Positions 55,496 through 64,000 of a stretch of DNA of 64,000 nucleotides are shown one piece after another; the first letter of the stretch is position 1, and each line of letters opens with the position of its first letter. The notes beneath the pieces were generated by a model. It did not search any database, was not told where the DNA came from, and saw nothing but the letters and a program-made list of their open reading frames with translations. The DNA comes from Pseudoalteromonas prydzensis. Its GTDB lineage: Bacteria; Pseudomonadota; Gammaproteobacteria; Enterobacterales; Alteromonadaceae. A program made the translations under genes and the position numbers. The DNA lies in contig NZ_DRGM01000167.1 in assembly GCF_011050055.1 (NCBI RefSeq), forward strand, positions 62,001 to 126,000, written 5' to 3'.

Positions 55496-56776
55496 CTATA
55501 AAAATAGCGGCTTATAATCATTCTCTAACTGTTCAAAAGACAGGTTACCTATAAAGCGACCAAAACTGAGCCAGGTTGCTAAGCCGCGTAGATCTTTAAA
55601 GTGCGGTGGCACAAACTTAGGATCTTCAATCACGCCTAAATCATGTAGCTGTGAAATAAGCCTAAAGTCATCAATTGAAATTTTACCAACGAGCAACAGG
55701 GGCAGTTGGTCAATGCGGCCAAGTTGAATGGCGACACGGATCAAGTTATACACCAACACAAAACCTTTGATATAAGCAATGTCTTTAGTAAACGGTAAAC
55801 CTGTCGCAGTACTACCACGGAAAACGCGTTGCGCAAGGGTGTAACTTTCATCTTTACTTAATCCTTGCGCTACATAGTCACGGTAAATATCGACAAACTC
55901 AGCGCCGTCTATTACCTTAGTAACGGCTTGGATACGATTAACAAGCTTAGCTAACCGCCGTGGGGTTGATTTTAGGGTGATGATTTCCGTCAATACCGCA
56001 AGGCCTTCTTGGGTCACCGTTGAACTTGGCGTGCCTTTACTCAAACAGGTTAAATAAGGTTGTGCTAACCCATTTTGCGTGGTGCCAACATGGATCCAGC
56101 CTTCATGGACTTCTAGAATATCGAGCTCACGCTGTGAAAATTTAACATCTTGATTAAGTTTGATATTGTTTGCACCTGCAGCGGCATCACTGACTATGCC
56201 GTCACTGATGATCACTTCAACATCGATACCAGGCATGCTGACGCTCACTTGCTCCGCAAGAATTTTAACCGCAGCATCGGCATCAATATTTTTTGGATCA
56301 TCCGGTAAAATGTCCGCAGCAAGCAGGTTCTTAAGTGGCAGTTCGAGCATATTTGCAAGCTCTGACAACGATGGTTCACCCGCGTGAAAAAGATCTTTAG
56401 GGTGACCAAACAATTCTACCGACAAATCATGAAACTCTGCGGTGCCACGATATTCAAGCATAGTGAGAACTGTTTTATATTCAGCACACATTTTACTCAT
56501 ATACTGAGTAATTGGGTTGAGTTGCCCGAGCTGGCTAATGATATTACGGTTTAAATCAGAGAACGCTTGGCGTAATTCACTGGGGACAAACCCTAGATCA
56601 CGCTGCTGATAATAGGCTTTATCGACCAAAGGGTTCTTTTGGCATTTTTGCCTAAAAAACTCTTCTTTTATGCTTTTATCCCAATTAATCGCATCTAAAA
56701 TACGGATCGGTGTTTGCAGGGCGATTAATCTATCTGATAATTCGCGAGTTTTAAGTAATAACGCCTTATCTATCAT
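55496..56776 (-). CDS. QEGLA-motif (DUF1704) putative zinc peptidase
   Basis: A 426-residue protein annotated in databases as flavohemoglobin expression-modulating QEGLA motif protein. It contains HEGWIH at 224-229, an HExxxH metal motif, and QEGLA at 256-260 with the possible third ligand Glu257. These are the residues found in the DUF1704 peptidase fold, which also includes the eukaryotic tubulin tyrosine carboxypeptidase MATCAP. The bacterial substrate is unknown. There is no signal peptide, so it acts in the cytoplasm. A terminator follows. Confidence 0.85.
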   Translation of the reverse strand: MIDKALLLKTRELSDRLIALQTPIRILDAINWDKSIKEEFFRQKCQKNPLVDKAYYQQRDLGFVPSELRQAFSDLNRNIISQLGQLNPITQYMSKMCAEYKTVLTMLEYRGTAEFHDLSVELFGHPKDLFHAGEPSLSELANMLELPLKNLLAADILPDDPKNIDADAAVKILAEQVSVSMPGIDVEVIISDGIVSDAAAGANNIKLNQDVKFSQRELDILEVHEGWIHVGTTQNGLAQPYLTCLSKGTPSSTVTQEGLAVLTEIITLKSTPRRLAKLVNRIQAVTKVIDGAEFVDIYRDYVAQGLSKDESYTLAQRVFRGSTATGLPFTKDIAYIKGFVLVYNLIRVAIQLGRIDQLPLLLVGKISIDDFRLISQLHDLGVIEDPKFVPPHFKDLRGLATWLSFGRFIGNLSFEQLENDYKPLFL

Positions 56777-56839
56777 GCTCTAAGCTCATTAATGAATGAG
56801 CCTAGAGCATAGGCTAGATCTGCGCGTTTTCAAAGCAAA

Positions 56840-57742
56840 TTATGGTGTATTTTGTAGATTAACTGAGCTTGTGAAATCAGTAATACGATTTATTATTTTG
56901 CCGTCTTTGTAAACCAATAATGTCGGCACTTTACTGATTTCATTATTGATAAATAAATCATTACCATAATCAATTGTTAAAGGGTGACTCACGTTAAACT
57001 TCTCTTTGTATTCTGTCACAGCCGCTTGATCTGTCCATAGTTGGCTAATTCTTGCTTCACTATCTACCCCTTGTTTAGCAAAAGTATTCATTTGCTGTTG
57101 GGCTGCGACACAATTCTTTGCCATTTCCGGGCGCGTATCGGCTAAATACCAATCACACCAGGTTGCTGTAAAGAGCACCGCTTTTAAACCTTGTGCAGGA
57201 ATATCTAAAGCGATAGCTCGCTGCTTGTTGGCTTCATCTAACAAGCGCGTTTTTTCAACCACACCATCATGTGATAATAACCGTAATGTATTATCGAGCG
57301 CTTTATCTGCCTCGTGTCCTTGGAAAATAACTTTGCCCGTTTTATCCAGTAGCACATGAAAAGGTGTACCAATAAACTGATAATGTTGAGCAACCTTACC
57401 TGTGTGATCAGTCATGATTGGCATGGTTAAATTAAAGCGTTTTTTCACCGCAGTAACTGCAGCGGGGTCGTCATTGAGATCAATATTGATTGCTATGGTA
57501 TCAATAGTATCCCCATATTGTTCATAAGCATGTTGAAAATGCGGCATCTGCTGTATACACGGTTTGCACCAGGTCGCCCAAAATTTCAAATAAACAGGTT
57601 TGTTACCAACAATTTTGCTCAGCTCGAATAACTCACCTTGTTGATCTTTTAACACTAAGTCCTCTTCATTTGCCAACACGTTGTGAGAGCTTATAAAACA
57701 AAAAACGACCAAGAGCAGCGTAATATATTTAAATTTCATCAT
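56840..57742 (-). CDS. two-domain thioredoxin-like periplasmic protein (TlpA-like)
   Basis: A 300-residue protein with a signal peptide (FKYITLLLVVFCFISSHNVLA). The first domain is TlpA-like, with YLKFWATWCKPCIQQMPHF (CxxC active site) and the cis-Pro strand FIGTPFHVLL. The second domain is another thioredoxin fold with ATWCDWYLAD, where only one Cys stays, and KVPTLLVYKDGKI. It could reduce disulfides and bind partners through the second half. The frame opens at 57778; 57742 follows AGGG and gives the signal peptide at once. 57739 is an alternative. Confidence 0.85.
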   Translation of the reverse strand: MMKFKYITLLLVVFCFISSHNVLANEEDLVLKDQQGELFELSKIVGNKPVYLKFWATWCKPCIQQMPHFQHAYEQYGDTIDTIAINIDLNDDPAAVTAVKKRFNLTMPIMTDHTGKVAQHYQFIGTPFHVLLDKTGKVIFQGHEADKALDNTLRLLSHDGVVEKTRLLDEANKQRAIALDIPAQGLKAVLFTATWCDWYLADTRPEMAKNCVAAQQQMNTFAKQGVDSEARISQLWTDQAAVTEYKEKFNVSHPLTIDYGNDLFINNEISKVPTLLVYKDGKIINRITDFTSSVNLQNTP

Positions 57743-57902
57743 TATTATCCCTAAAATAAATAAACCATAGCATGGCAAGCCACTCGCCTAATTGTAAATT
57801 TGCGACAACGGCTAACTTTTCAACCAATTCTTTGCACATGGTATAAACTAAATATAGCTGAGTTACGTATTATTGGCTGAACAACGTTATACAGGAGCAA
57901 CA

Positions 57903-58160
57903 ATGAAAAATGATATCGAAACAAAACAGATATTGTCGGTTTATGAACAAATTATTCAACATGGCGATGCCAATGAAGATGGCAAACATTATAAAGGATT
58001 AACCGCATTTTCTGATATTGATGGTTATACAATTTACCTTAAAGGCAGTGGCGTACTACTTAGCTTTGGTTTTCATAACACTTACCATCTCGATTATGAG
58101 CATGAAAAACACAAAGATGACTTTCTTAAAAAGCTGGCAAATATAATCAATGAGCTATAG
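57903..58160 (+). CDS. DUF3081-like small protein
   Basis: An 85-residue acidic, soluble protein. It begins MKNDIETKQILSVYEQIIQHG and has SDIDGYTIYLKGSGVLLSFGF then HNTYHLDYEHEK, which matches my memory of the DUF3081 family of Vibrio and Shewanella. Its function is unknown. The ATG at 57903 has AGGAG at the right distance, which decides against the earlier start of the frame. It stands alone and diverges from the thioredoxin-like gene. Confidence 0.75.
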   Translation: MKNDIETKQILSVYEQIIQHGDANEDGKHYKGLTAFSDIDGYTIYLKGSGVLLSFGFHNTYHLDYEHEKHKDDFLKKLANIINEL

Positions 58161-58328
58161 CTAGGTATTGCTAACGTAGCCAACGATTATAAATTATCCA
58201 AGATGATTTAATTGCCTCTTTGATGTTATAACAGTTTGTCGGACCTAGATGGTAAACCACCGTTTATTGATGATACTCAGCCTTAAAAATGATAGATTGC
58301 GGCAATTTATTATTTTGAGAGTCTTGCA

Positions 58329-59927
58329 ATGTCAGAAGCCGTCGACAACGCCAACTCAACAAACGAAGCAAAACCATCGGGGTTATTTAACCGATTTTTA
58401 GCGTCTGTTGAGTTTTTGGGGAATATGTTACCCCACCCTATCACTTTATTTGCGCTATTTTGCGTGGCGATTATTTTATTCAGTGGCGTCGCTGATTGGT
58501 TTGGCTTAAGTGCGATTGATCCTCGCCCGGTTGGCTCCGCAGGTCGTGAGCCTGATGGCGTTATTGAAGTTGTCAGCCTACTAAGTGCAGAGGGATTACA
58601 ACGGATAGTAACAGGCCTTGTTACTAACTTTACTAGCTTTGCCCCGTTAGGCACCGTACTTGTCGCTTTATTAGGTGTCAGCGTCGCTGAGCATTCAGGT
58701 CTATTATCTGCGGCAATGCGTGGCATGGTTATGGGTGCCTCAAAACGCTTAGTTACCTTTATGGTGGTATTGGCTGCTATATTATCGAATACCGCATCAG
58801 AGCTTGGCTATGTGGTGCTCATTCCGCTAGCTGCTATGATCTTCCACAGTTTAGGCCGTCATCCACTCGCAGGCTTAGCCGCAGCTTTTGCCGGTGTATC
58901 GGGTGGTTATAGCGCCAACTTATTACTTGGCACAATCGACCCGTTACTTGCAGGTATCACCACACCGGCCGCGCAAATGATCGACCCCACTTATCAAGTG
59001 GGCGCTGAAGCGAACTGGTATTTTATGATGATATCGGTGTTGTTAATTGCAGTATTAGGTACTTGGGTCACTGAAAAAATTGTCGAGCCACGATTAGGCA
59101 AATATAACCCAGATGAGGCCAGCGCCGATCTGGCAGAAAATAATATTGAAAGTTTAACAGCCAAAGAAAAATCAGGCCTAAAATGGGCTGGTGTATCGTT
59201 ATTATTAGTATCGCTCTTACTAGCGTGGACCATTATTCCAGCCGATGGCATTTTGCGTCATCCTGAAACGGGGGAGTTTGCCCACTCGCCATTTTCAAAA
59301 GGGATCGTGGTATTTATCTTTATTACCTTTGGTATTCCAGGTTTTGTCTATGGTCGCGTTGTTGGTAGCATGAAAAACGACAAAGATGTGATCAACGCCA
59401 TGAGTAAGAGTATGAGCTCGATGGGCATGTACATTGTATTGGTATTTTTTGCAGCGCAGTTTGTGGCGTTTTTTAAATGGACAAACCTAGGCACTATTTT
59501 GGCGATTAACGGGGCAGCCATGCTGCAAGCGTTAAGCCTAACGGGCCCTGAAGTGTTTGTATTGTTTATATTAATGTGTGCAGTTGTTAACCTAAGTTTA
59601 GGCTCATCGTCAGCACAATGGGCGATCACGGCCCCTATTTTTGTGCCAATGTTAATGCTGATAGGCTACGCACCAGAAACCATTCAAGCGGCTTATCGTA
59701 TCGGTGATTCAGTCACTAATTTGATCACCCCAATGATGAGTTATTTTGGTTTGATCCTCGCGGTTGCCACTAAATATAAGAAAGACATGGGAATAGGCAC
59801 ACTTGTAGCAACAATGCTGCCTTACAGTATGATTTTCTTTGTCGGTTGGGTCGCTTTGTTTTATTTATGGGTGTTTGTATTTGGTCTGCCTGTAGGGCCT
59901 GGCTCACCAATTTATTACACACCTTAA
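58329..59927 (+). CDS. AbgT/MtrF-family transporter
   Basis: A 532-residue inner membrane protein with about 11 to 13 hydrophobic helices of the AbgT family. It starts with a short cytoplasmic part, then FLASVEFLGNMLPHPITLFALFC. The fold motifs VAEHSGLLSAAMRGMVMGA, NTASELGYVVLIPLAAMIFHSLGRHPLAGLAAAFAGVSGGYSAN and LSLGSSSAQWAITAPIFVPMLM are all present. Members import p-aminobenzoyl-glutamate or export sulfonamides. No abgA/abgB peptidase genes are adjacent, and the Alteromonadales members may carry peptides, so the substrate is uncertain. Confidence 0.92.
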   Translation: MSEAVDNANSTNEAKPSGLFNRFLASVEFLGNMLPHPITLFALFCVAIILFSGVADWFGLSAIDPRPVGSAGREPDGVIEVVSLLSAEGLQRIVTGLVTNFTSFAPLGTVLVALLGVSVAEHSGLLSAAMRGMVMGASKRLVTFMVVLAAILSNTASELGYVVLIPLAAMIFHSLGRHPLAGLAAAFAGVSGGYSANLLLGTIDPLLAGITTPAAQMIDPTYQVGAEANWYFMMISVLLIAVLGTWVTEKIVEPRLGKYNPDEASADLAENNIESLTAKEKSGLKWAGVSLLLVSLLLAWTIIPADGILRHPETGEFAHSPFSKGIVVFIFITFGIPGFVYGRVVGSMKNDKDVINAMSKSMSSMGMYIVLVFFAAQFVAFFKWTNLGTILAINGAAMLQALSLTGPEVFVLFILMCAVVNLSLGSSSAQWAITAPIFVPMLMLIGYAPETIQAAYRIGDSVTNLITPMMSYFGLILAVATKYKKDMGIGTLVATMLPYSMIFFVGWVALFYLWVFVFGLPVGPGSPIYYTP

Positions 59928-59936
59928 TGACCGATA

Positions 59937-59966
59937 AATAATGCCAGCCTTTGCTGGCATTATTAT
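59937..59966 (+). terminator. intrinsic terminator after the AbgT-family gene
   Basis: AATAATGCCAGC and GCTGGCATTATT form a perfect 12-base stem with a CTTT loop, 10 bases after the stop. Only a short T-rich tail follows. Confidence 0.82.
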
Positions 59967-60072
59967 TGAATATCCCTAACGAATTTGAAAAACTCAGCTA
60001 TCTGGTTTAATAATATAGTAACTACTTATTATAATGGCTACATCACTCGCAACTTCAACGAGATCTAAGATT

Positions 60073-60597
60073 ATGAAAATAGTATTTTTTATTATCACCT
60101 TTGCATGCTCTTTGATTAGCATAACGAGTTATGCGCAGCCACCCGCATCAGCAGAAATAAAGTCCATTGCCTTAACTAATTATGCAAACCCGCAACAACA
60201 CATTTATACCGCAGGACAGCCTAGTAAGGAGCAGTTTCAGCAGCTTGCAGAGCAAGGTATAAAGTATGTGATTAATCTACGCGGCGACGGAGAAAATAAT
60301 TGGGATGAACAGGCTTTAGTGACCAATCTAGGACTGCAATACTTTTCACTGCCCATTTCATCAAAAGCCGATATCAATATTGAAAATGCAAAAAAGCTAC
60401 AGCAATTATTAGCACATGTATCTGAGAGCCCAACATTACTGCATTGTGCAAGTGGTAATCGAGTTGGGGCACTGATTGCACTTTATAACGCAACAGAGCT
60501 TAACCAGCCAATTGAAGAAGCAATTGAAACAGGTAAACAATGGGGATTGAAAGGTCTTGAGCCTGTGGTAAGAGACGTAGTAGCAACTATAAAATAA
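60073..60597 (+). CDS. secreted tyrosine-phosphatase-like protein
   Basis: A 174-residue protein with signal peptide MKIVFFIITFACSLISITSYA. The mature part resembles the phosphatase-like DUF442/beta-lactamase-hydrolase-like fold: IYTAGQPSKEQFQQLAEQGIKYVINLRGD near the start and the phosphate loop HCASGNRVGALIALY at 124-138. The Cys125 to Arg130 distance is four residues, one shorter than the CX5R of classical tyrosine phosphatases. The general acid Asp is not obvious. Activity and substrate are open. The ATG at 60073 is chosen because it gives the signal peptide; 60034 is an earlier start without ribosome site. Confidence 0.8.
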   Translation: MKIVFFIITFACSLISITSYAQPPASAEIKSIALTNYANPQQHIYTAGQPSKEQFQQLAEQGIKYVINLRGDGENNWDEQALVTNLGLQYFSLPISSKADINIENAKKLQQLLAHVSESPTLLHCASGNRVGALIALYNATELNQPIEEAIETGKQWGLKGLEPVVRDVVATIK

Positions 60598-60649
60598 CAT
60601 TTTAGCTATATTGAAATAGCCAACTATGACTTTAAATGGCTCTAACGAT

Positions 60650-60684
60650 AAAAAGCCCTTAGTTAAATACTAAGGGCTTTTTTA
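60650..60684. terminator. bidirectional terminator
   Basis: AAAAGCCCTTAGT and ACTAAGGGCTTTT form a 13-base stem with a TAAAT loop and flanking A- and T-runs. It lies between the phosphatase-like gene and the convergent DUF5916 gene. Confidence 0.9.
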
Positions 60685-60693
60685 AAATGTAAT

Positions 60694-62940
60694 TTAAAGC
60701 TGCCATGCGTAACTGAGTTTAGTGAAGAAAGTCCGTTGATCACGTTCTACACTCTTTAATGAATCGTCTTGGTAGCCTTTATCTGAATAGCCTAAGTAAA
60801 ACAATGTTTGTGCATTGATTTTATAGGAATAAACCAGCTGACTGCCGTAATCACGGTTAATTCTATTAACATTGGCATAGTAGGCGTTTTGATTGCGGTC
60901 GATATCTTCAAACTGTAAAATCAGTTTCAGCATCGAGCGCATATTAAATTTATAGTAAACACGTAAATCGGTTAGATTCGCAGTAAATACATTATCACCT
61001 TGTGGGTTATCTAAACGGCTATAACTGTGCTCAAGCTGCACTTGCCAATGATCATTGATATCCCACGTCAGTTCTGGCTCTATAGTAAACAAATCACCTA
61101 ACTGCTCATTGCTATAATCTATTTTACTGCCAAATTCACTGTAAAGCGTAATGCGTAAATCTTTGCTTGGACTAAAACCACCGTAGATATAACCAATGTT
61201 TTGGTTATAGAAGTTACCATAATAACTCTCATTACGGTGGATCAAACCAAACTCTAAGGATGACTGTAATTGGCCTTTTAAAAAAATGTAGCCTTCATAC
61301 TCTTCTTCAAGCAAGCTGCCATCTTGTGCCCAGGTTTTGTCCCAATCCACATTATAAGAATATTCGGTTACCATCTCACTTGCATCCAAGTACCAGGTTT
61401 GCCCGCCACCTAATAACGCTTTTTTGTAATCCACTTTTTCTTGATAGCCAACGTCAGTACGGTAATCTTCACCAATATCCTCATAACTAGCAAATAGCTT
61501 ATAATCTCGTTTCTCACGGCTAAATTCGAGCATATAAGCTTGATCTGATTGATTGTTCTCTAAACCATAATTATCGACTAAAAAAGCAGAGTTTTTAGTA
61601 TCAGAGGTCGCAACTTGATACAACACACTATCGGTTTGATTAAACCAATAACTGCCATCCACAGACAGTACGGTGTTGTGATAATCATTTGCTTCACGGT
61701 GGGTGCTCATCACCCCTATAGTGCCTTGCTCACCAAGATCATACTGGTAACGCCCAATTGATGATTTTGATTTTTCAGCTAAATTAGCAAAGCCAGAACC
61801 TTGGTTGGTCGGTAATAAAATACTGGTATTTTCATCATCAGCGTACAAAAACGCATAGCTATGTGCATCCGTTTTCCCGGTTATTTTAGCCCCTAAGTCT
61901 GGCTCGGCAATCGTACGGGTATAAAGTAGTTCGAATAGGCTACTTTTAAAATATGACGCACCGTCTAAAAAGAACGGGCGTTTTTCAGCATAATAAATAG
62001 AGAATGTAGTATTTACATCTAACTCTAAACTGTCTGTCTCTACCTGCGAAAAATCTGGGTTAATGGTGGCATTGATAACCGCGTCTTGGCTGATCCCCCA
62101 ACGTAAATCGAGTCCAGCTTCAGTATCAATATCACCATTTTGCCAATCCCCAGGTACAGCCTCTTTTACATCATTACGAAGTGCGGTTAAGGTCGGTGTT
62201 AATTGAATATTTTTACTGGGCTCCATGGCATTAAAGCCTGTGATTTTATCAAACTGGCAAAAGCTGCATTTCACATCACGGTCAAAACCCACATTAGACA
62301 ACTGATAAAGTACCTCACGCGGGTAATTACGCCACAGCGCAAATCCCCATGTCATATCAGCTTTATTTTTAGGAAAGCGCAGTGCTGTGAACGGAATACG
62401 CATTTCAACCACATAACCTTGCTCGGTTATTTGCCCTGCGCTATCCCAAATCGCATCCCATGAAGGGTCTTCACTCCAACCGTCGGTATCTGTCATCCGC
62501 ATATCACCTTGCGCACCAAGCGGGTTTACGTAAAACTCATAACCTGTTCGTTCATCATTAAAGGTATCGATCATTAGCGCAACGTTATCATCACTCCATA
62601 AACTATCACGGTCGCGAAGTGCGGCACGAATTTGACTCGGATCATTATCATAAGCAACAAGGCCAACATATAAATAGTTGCCATCTTCGTAGATATAAGC
62701 ATCCGTTTTTACCGGTGGCGTGCCTTTCTCGTTAGGTTCATTTTGATAACGTAAAGGCACTAACGTGGCTTGTTGCCAGTGAGGTTCATTCAGCTGCCCA
62801 TCAAGATCAATACCTTGATCAATATGTGCTAAGCTAAAATTTTGTTTTTCAGAGGCTTGGCTCAATCCGCAAAAAAGCGTAACAAACGACAACAAAAAGA
62901 AAAGAGTACATGGTTTTATTATTGATTTTAGATACTGCAT
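60694..62940 (-). CDS. outer-membrane CBM9/DUF5916 protein
   Basis: A 748-residue secreted protein. After the signal peptide (cleavage near GLSQASE) comes a CBM9-like sugar-binding domain (about 35-225, DGQLNEPHWQQA, NYLYVGLVAYDNDPSQIRAALRDRD, FNDERTGYEFYVNPLGAQGD). The rest is a DUF5916-type domain with many alternating beta strands (INPDFSQVETDSLELDVNTTFSIYYAEKRPFFLDG and onward) ending in YAWQL, which suits an outer-membrane beta barrel. It may bind or import sugars or peptides. The frame opens at 62946; the ATG at 62940 is slightly better placed. No TonB box or receptor gene is adjacent. Confidence 0.85.
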   Translation of the reverse strand: MQYLKSIIKPCTLFFLLSFVTLFCGLSQASEKQNFSLAHIDQGIDLDGQLNEPHWQQATLVPLRYQNEPNEKGTPPVKTDAYIYEDGNYLYVGLVAYDNDPSQIRAALRDRDSLWSDDNVALMIDTFNDERTGYEFYVNPLGAQGDMRMTDTDGWSEDPSWDAIWDSAGQITEQGYVVEMRIPFTALRFPKNKADMTWGFALWRNYPREVLYQLSNVGFDRDVKCSFCQFDKITGFNAMEPSKNIQLTPTLTALRNDVKEAVPGDWQNGDIDTEAGLDLRWGISQDAVINATINPDFSQVETDSLELDVNTTFSIYYAEKRPFFLDGASYFKSSLFELLYTRTIAEPDLGAKITGKTDAHSYAFLYADDENTSILLPTNQGSGFANLAEKSKSSIGRYQYDLGEQGTIGVMSTHREANDYHNTVLSVDGSYWFNQTDSVLYQVATSDTKNSAFLVDNYGLENNQSDQAYMLEFSREKRDYKLFASYEDIGEDYRTDVGYQEKVDYKKALLGGGQTWYLDASEMVTEYSYNVDWDKTWAQDGSLLEEEYEGYIFLKGQLQSSLEFGLIHRNESYYGNFYNQNIGYIYGGFSPSKDLRITLYSEFGSKIDYSNEQLGDLFTIEPELTWDINDHWQVQLEHSYSRLDNPQGDNVFTANLTDLRVYYKFNMRSMLKLILQFEDIDRNQNAYYANVNRINRDYGSQLVYSYKINAQTLFYLGYSDKGYQDDSLKSVERDQRTFFTKLSYAWQL

Positions 62941-63070
62941 AAACATCCGTTTAAAATTTAAATTACTCTTAATGAGTAAATAAGCTCACGAATTGTAATT
63001 CATGCAGGTACACTTGTTAATAGTTTGAGTGAAAATATATAACAATTATTATATATTTAGGATGAAAGTC

Positions 63071-63394
63071 TTAGGTTTCAATTAACTTTAGTTTATCAGG
63101 CACACCATTCCATGTATCCGCATCTGCAGGGGCTGGCTTTACCTCAGTAATTCTTGGCCAAACTAGGGCTAGTTCCGCATTAAGTTCAGTAAACTCCTTT
63201 TGCGAGTCGGGTAATTCATCTTCTTGGTAGATTGCCTCAGCAGGACATTCAGGCACACATAACCCACAATCAATACAATCAATCGGGCTGATGGCTAAAA
63301 AATTAGGGCCTTCATAAAACGCATCTGCTGGGCACACTGCTACACAGTCGGTGTATTTACACTTTATACAGTTTTCAGTGACTACAAATGCCAT
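63071..63394 (-). CDS. fdxA: 7Fe ferredoxin FdxA
   Basis: A 107-residue ferredoxin very close to Azotobacter FdI. The N-terminal half holds the Cys set [20 protein letters not shown] (Cys9, 12, 17, 21) and the second half [12 protein letters not shown] (Cys40, 43, 46, 50), which bind one [3Fe-4S] and one [4Fe-4S] cluster. The rest is the usual acidic C-terminal extension ending DKLKL. It is a low-potential electron carrier. It diverges from the FAD-dependent dehydrogenase gene at the window end, which could be a redox partner, but this is a guess. Confidence 0.95.
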   Translation of the reverse strand: MAFVVTENCIKCKYTDCVAVCPADAFYEGPNFLAISPIDCIDCGLCVPECPAEAIYQEDELPDSQKEFTELNAELALVWPRITEVKPAPADADTWNGVPDKLKLIET

Positions 63395-63561
63395 TTTTAC
63401 GTTTGCCTAACATAGCTTAAATTACAGCAAGGGATCATACCCAACCACAGTCAAAATACAATAAATAATCGCTGCCATCGCAGCTTAAATTAACGTAAAA
63501 TAATCGGCTATTGTGAGCACCTCGCGTCAGCGACTGCTAAGACACCTAACAGAGATTAAAT

Positions 63562-64000
63562 ATGATACGTTTAACAGAAATTAAGCTGCCACTTGATCAT
63601 GGCGAAGATGCCATAAAGCAAGCAATTATAACTAAACTTGGCATTGATAACAGCCAACTCCATAGCTTTAATGTCTTTAAACGTGGTTACGACGCCCGTA
63701 AAAAAACCGCTATTTTACTTATTTATACCCTCGACATTGAGGTTGATAATGAAGCGCAATTATTAATTCAATTTGCGAAAGACCCACATGTTAAACCCGC
63801 GCCAGATACGAGTTATAAATTCGTTGGCGAAGCCCCCGCTACTATACAAGAGCGCCCAGTGGTAATTGGTTTTGGCCCTTGCGGACTGTTTGCGGGTTTA
63901 ATACTGGCGCAAATGGGCTTTAAGCCAATCATTCTAGAGCGCGGCAAAGAAGTACGTGAACGTACTAAAGACACTTTCGGCTTTTGGCGCAAACGTACGC
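63562..64000 (+). CDS. FAD-dependent dehydrogenase (COG2509 type), N-terminal part, cut by window edge
   Basis: The frame runs from ATG 63562 to the window end, 146 residues. Residues 1-95 form the leading domain (MIRLTEIKLPLDHGEDAIKQAI, FKRGYDARKKTAILLIYTLD) and residues about 98-125 the FAD Rossmann start RPVVIGFGPCGLFAGLILAQMG, followed by ILERG. This layout is that of conserved uncharacterised FAD dehydrogenases. The C-terminal parts lie outside. A weak AGAG ribosome site precedes it. Confidence 0.85.
   Translation, partial: MIRLTEIKLPLDHGEDAIKQAIITKLGIDNSQLHSFNVFKRGYDARKKTAILLIYTLDIEVDNEAQLLIQFAKDPHVKPAPDTSYKFVGEAPATIQERPVVIGFGPCGLFAGLILAQMGFKPIILERGKEVRERTKDTFGFWRKRT

Overview
The window reads as a chromosomal segment of a marine gammaproteobacterium of the Alteromonadales, most like Pseudoalteromonas or a close relative. 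This is inferred from gene content and order, not from a database search. The clues are ppnN-xni-DUF3192, an NAD-type isocitrate dehydrogenase, an attenuator-led ilvIH, a ChrR/ECF sigma photo-oxidative operon, a full glg operon with malQ, and astC-astA-astD-DUF1338. Base composition is AT-rich and even. I saw no rRNA, tRNA, CRISPR array, integrase or insertion sequence.

Layout. 1-7 kb: the N-terminal part of an M61 peptidase (cut by the edge), a diguanylate cyclase, ppnN, xni, a DUF3192 protein and a protein that looks like a catalytically dead HD-GYP. 7-12 kb: NAD-isocitrate dehydrogenase, a decayed M6 (immune inhibitor A type) protease pseudogene that still shows a GlyGly-CTERM tail, then ilvIH behind a Val/Leu leader peptide and attenuator, convergent with hupB. 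12.4-22.8 kb (minus strand): the most interesting unit, a 12-gene run starting with an ECF sigma factor and its ChrR anti-sigma, followed by a RudS-type tRNA 4-thiouridine desulfidase, photolyase, SnoaL-like protein, SDR, FAD oxidoreductase, DUF1365, Cfa-like methyltransferase, DUF2878, chalcone-isomerase-like and DUF3833 proteins. A LON-domain gene just upstream shares what looks like the same promoter (TGATCY, 16 bases, CGTA).

22.8-33.8 kb: a small secreted protein with an overlooked 38-residue membrane ORF, a hemolysin III homologue, an alkyltransferase-like (ATL) protein with a LysR regulator, an RND efflux pair, rluF, a DUF418 protein and an EAL-HDOD protein. 33.8-45.8 kb: the glycogen operon on the minus strand, in transcription order CBM48 mini-protein, malQ, glgB, glgX, glgP, glgC, glgA, with overlaps or very short gaps. 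It can make, branch, debranch and phosphorolyse glycogen. 46-54 kb: a membrane-anchored propeller-like protein, a second diguanylate cyclase, an AsnC/Lrp regulator, and the arginine succinyltransferase genes astC, astA and astD with a DUF1338 gene. 54-64 kb: a periplasmic binding protein, a gene-poor stretch with possible gene debris, a QEGLA-type metallopeptidase, a two-domain thioredoxin-like protein, a DUF3081-like protein, an AbgT transporter, a phosphatase-like protein, a CBM9/DUF5916 outer-membrane protein, fdxA, and the start of an FAD-dependent dehydrogenase (cut by the edge).

How the parts fit. The sigma/ChrR operon joins DNA repair (photolyase), tRNA photochemistry (removal of 4-thiouridine) and probable membrane-lipid modification under one light or singlet-oxygen responsive sigma factor. 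Four genes relate to cyclic di-GMP: two GGDEF enzymes with intact I-sites, one EAL-HDOD protein and one HD-GYP-like protein without its catalytic motifs. Function statements rest on motifs and remembered family patterns. Promoters and operators are sequence-pattern inferences.
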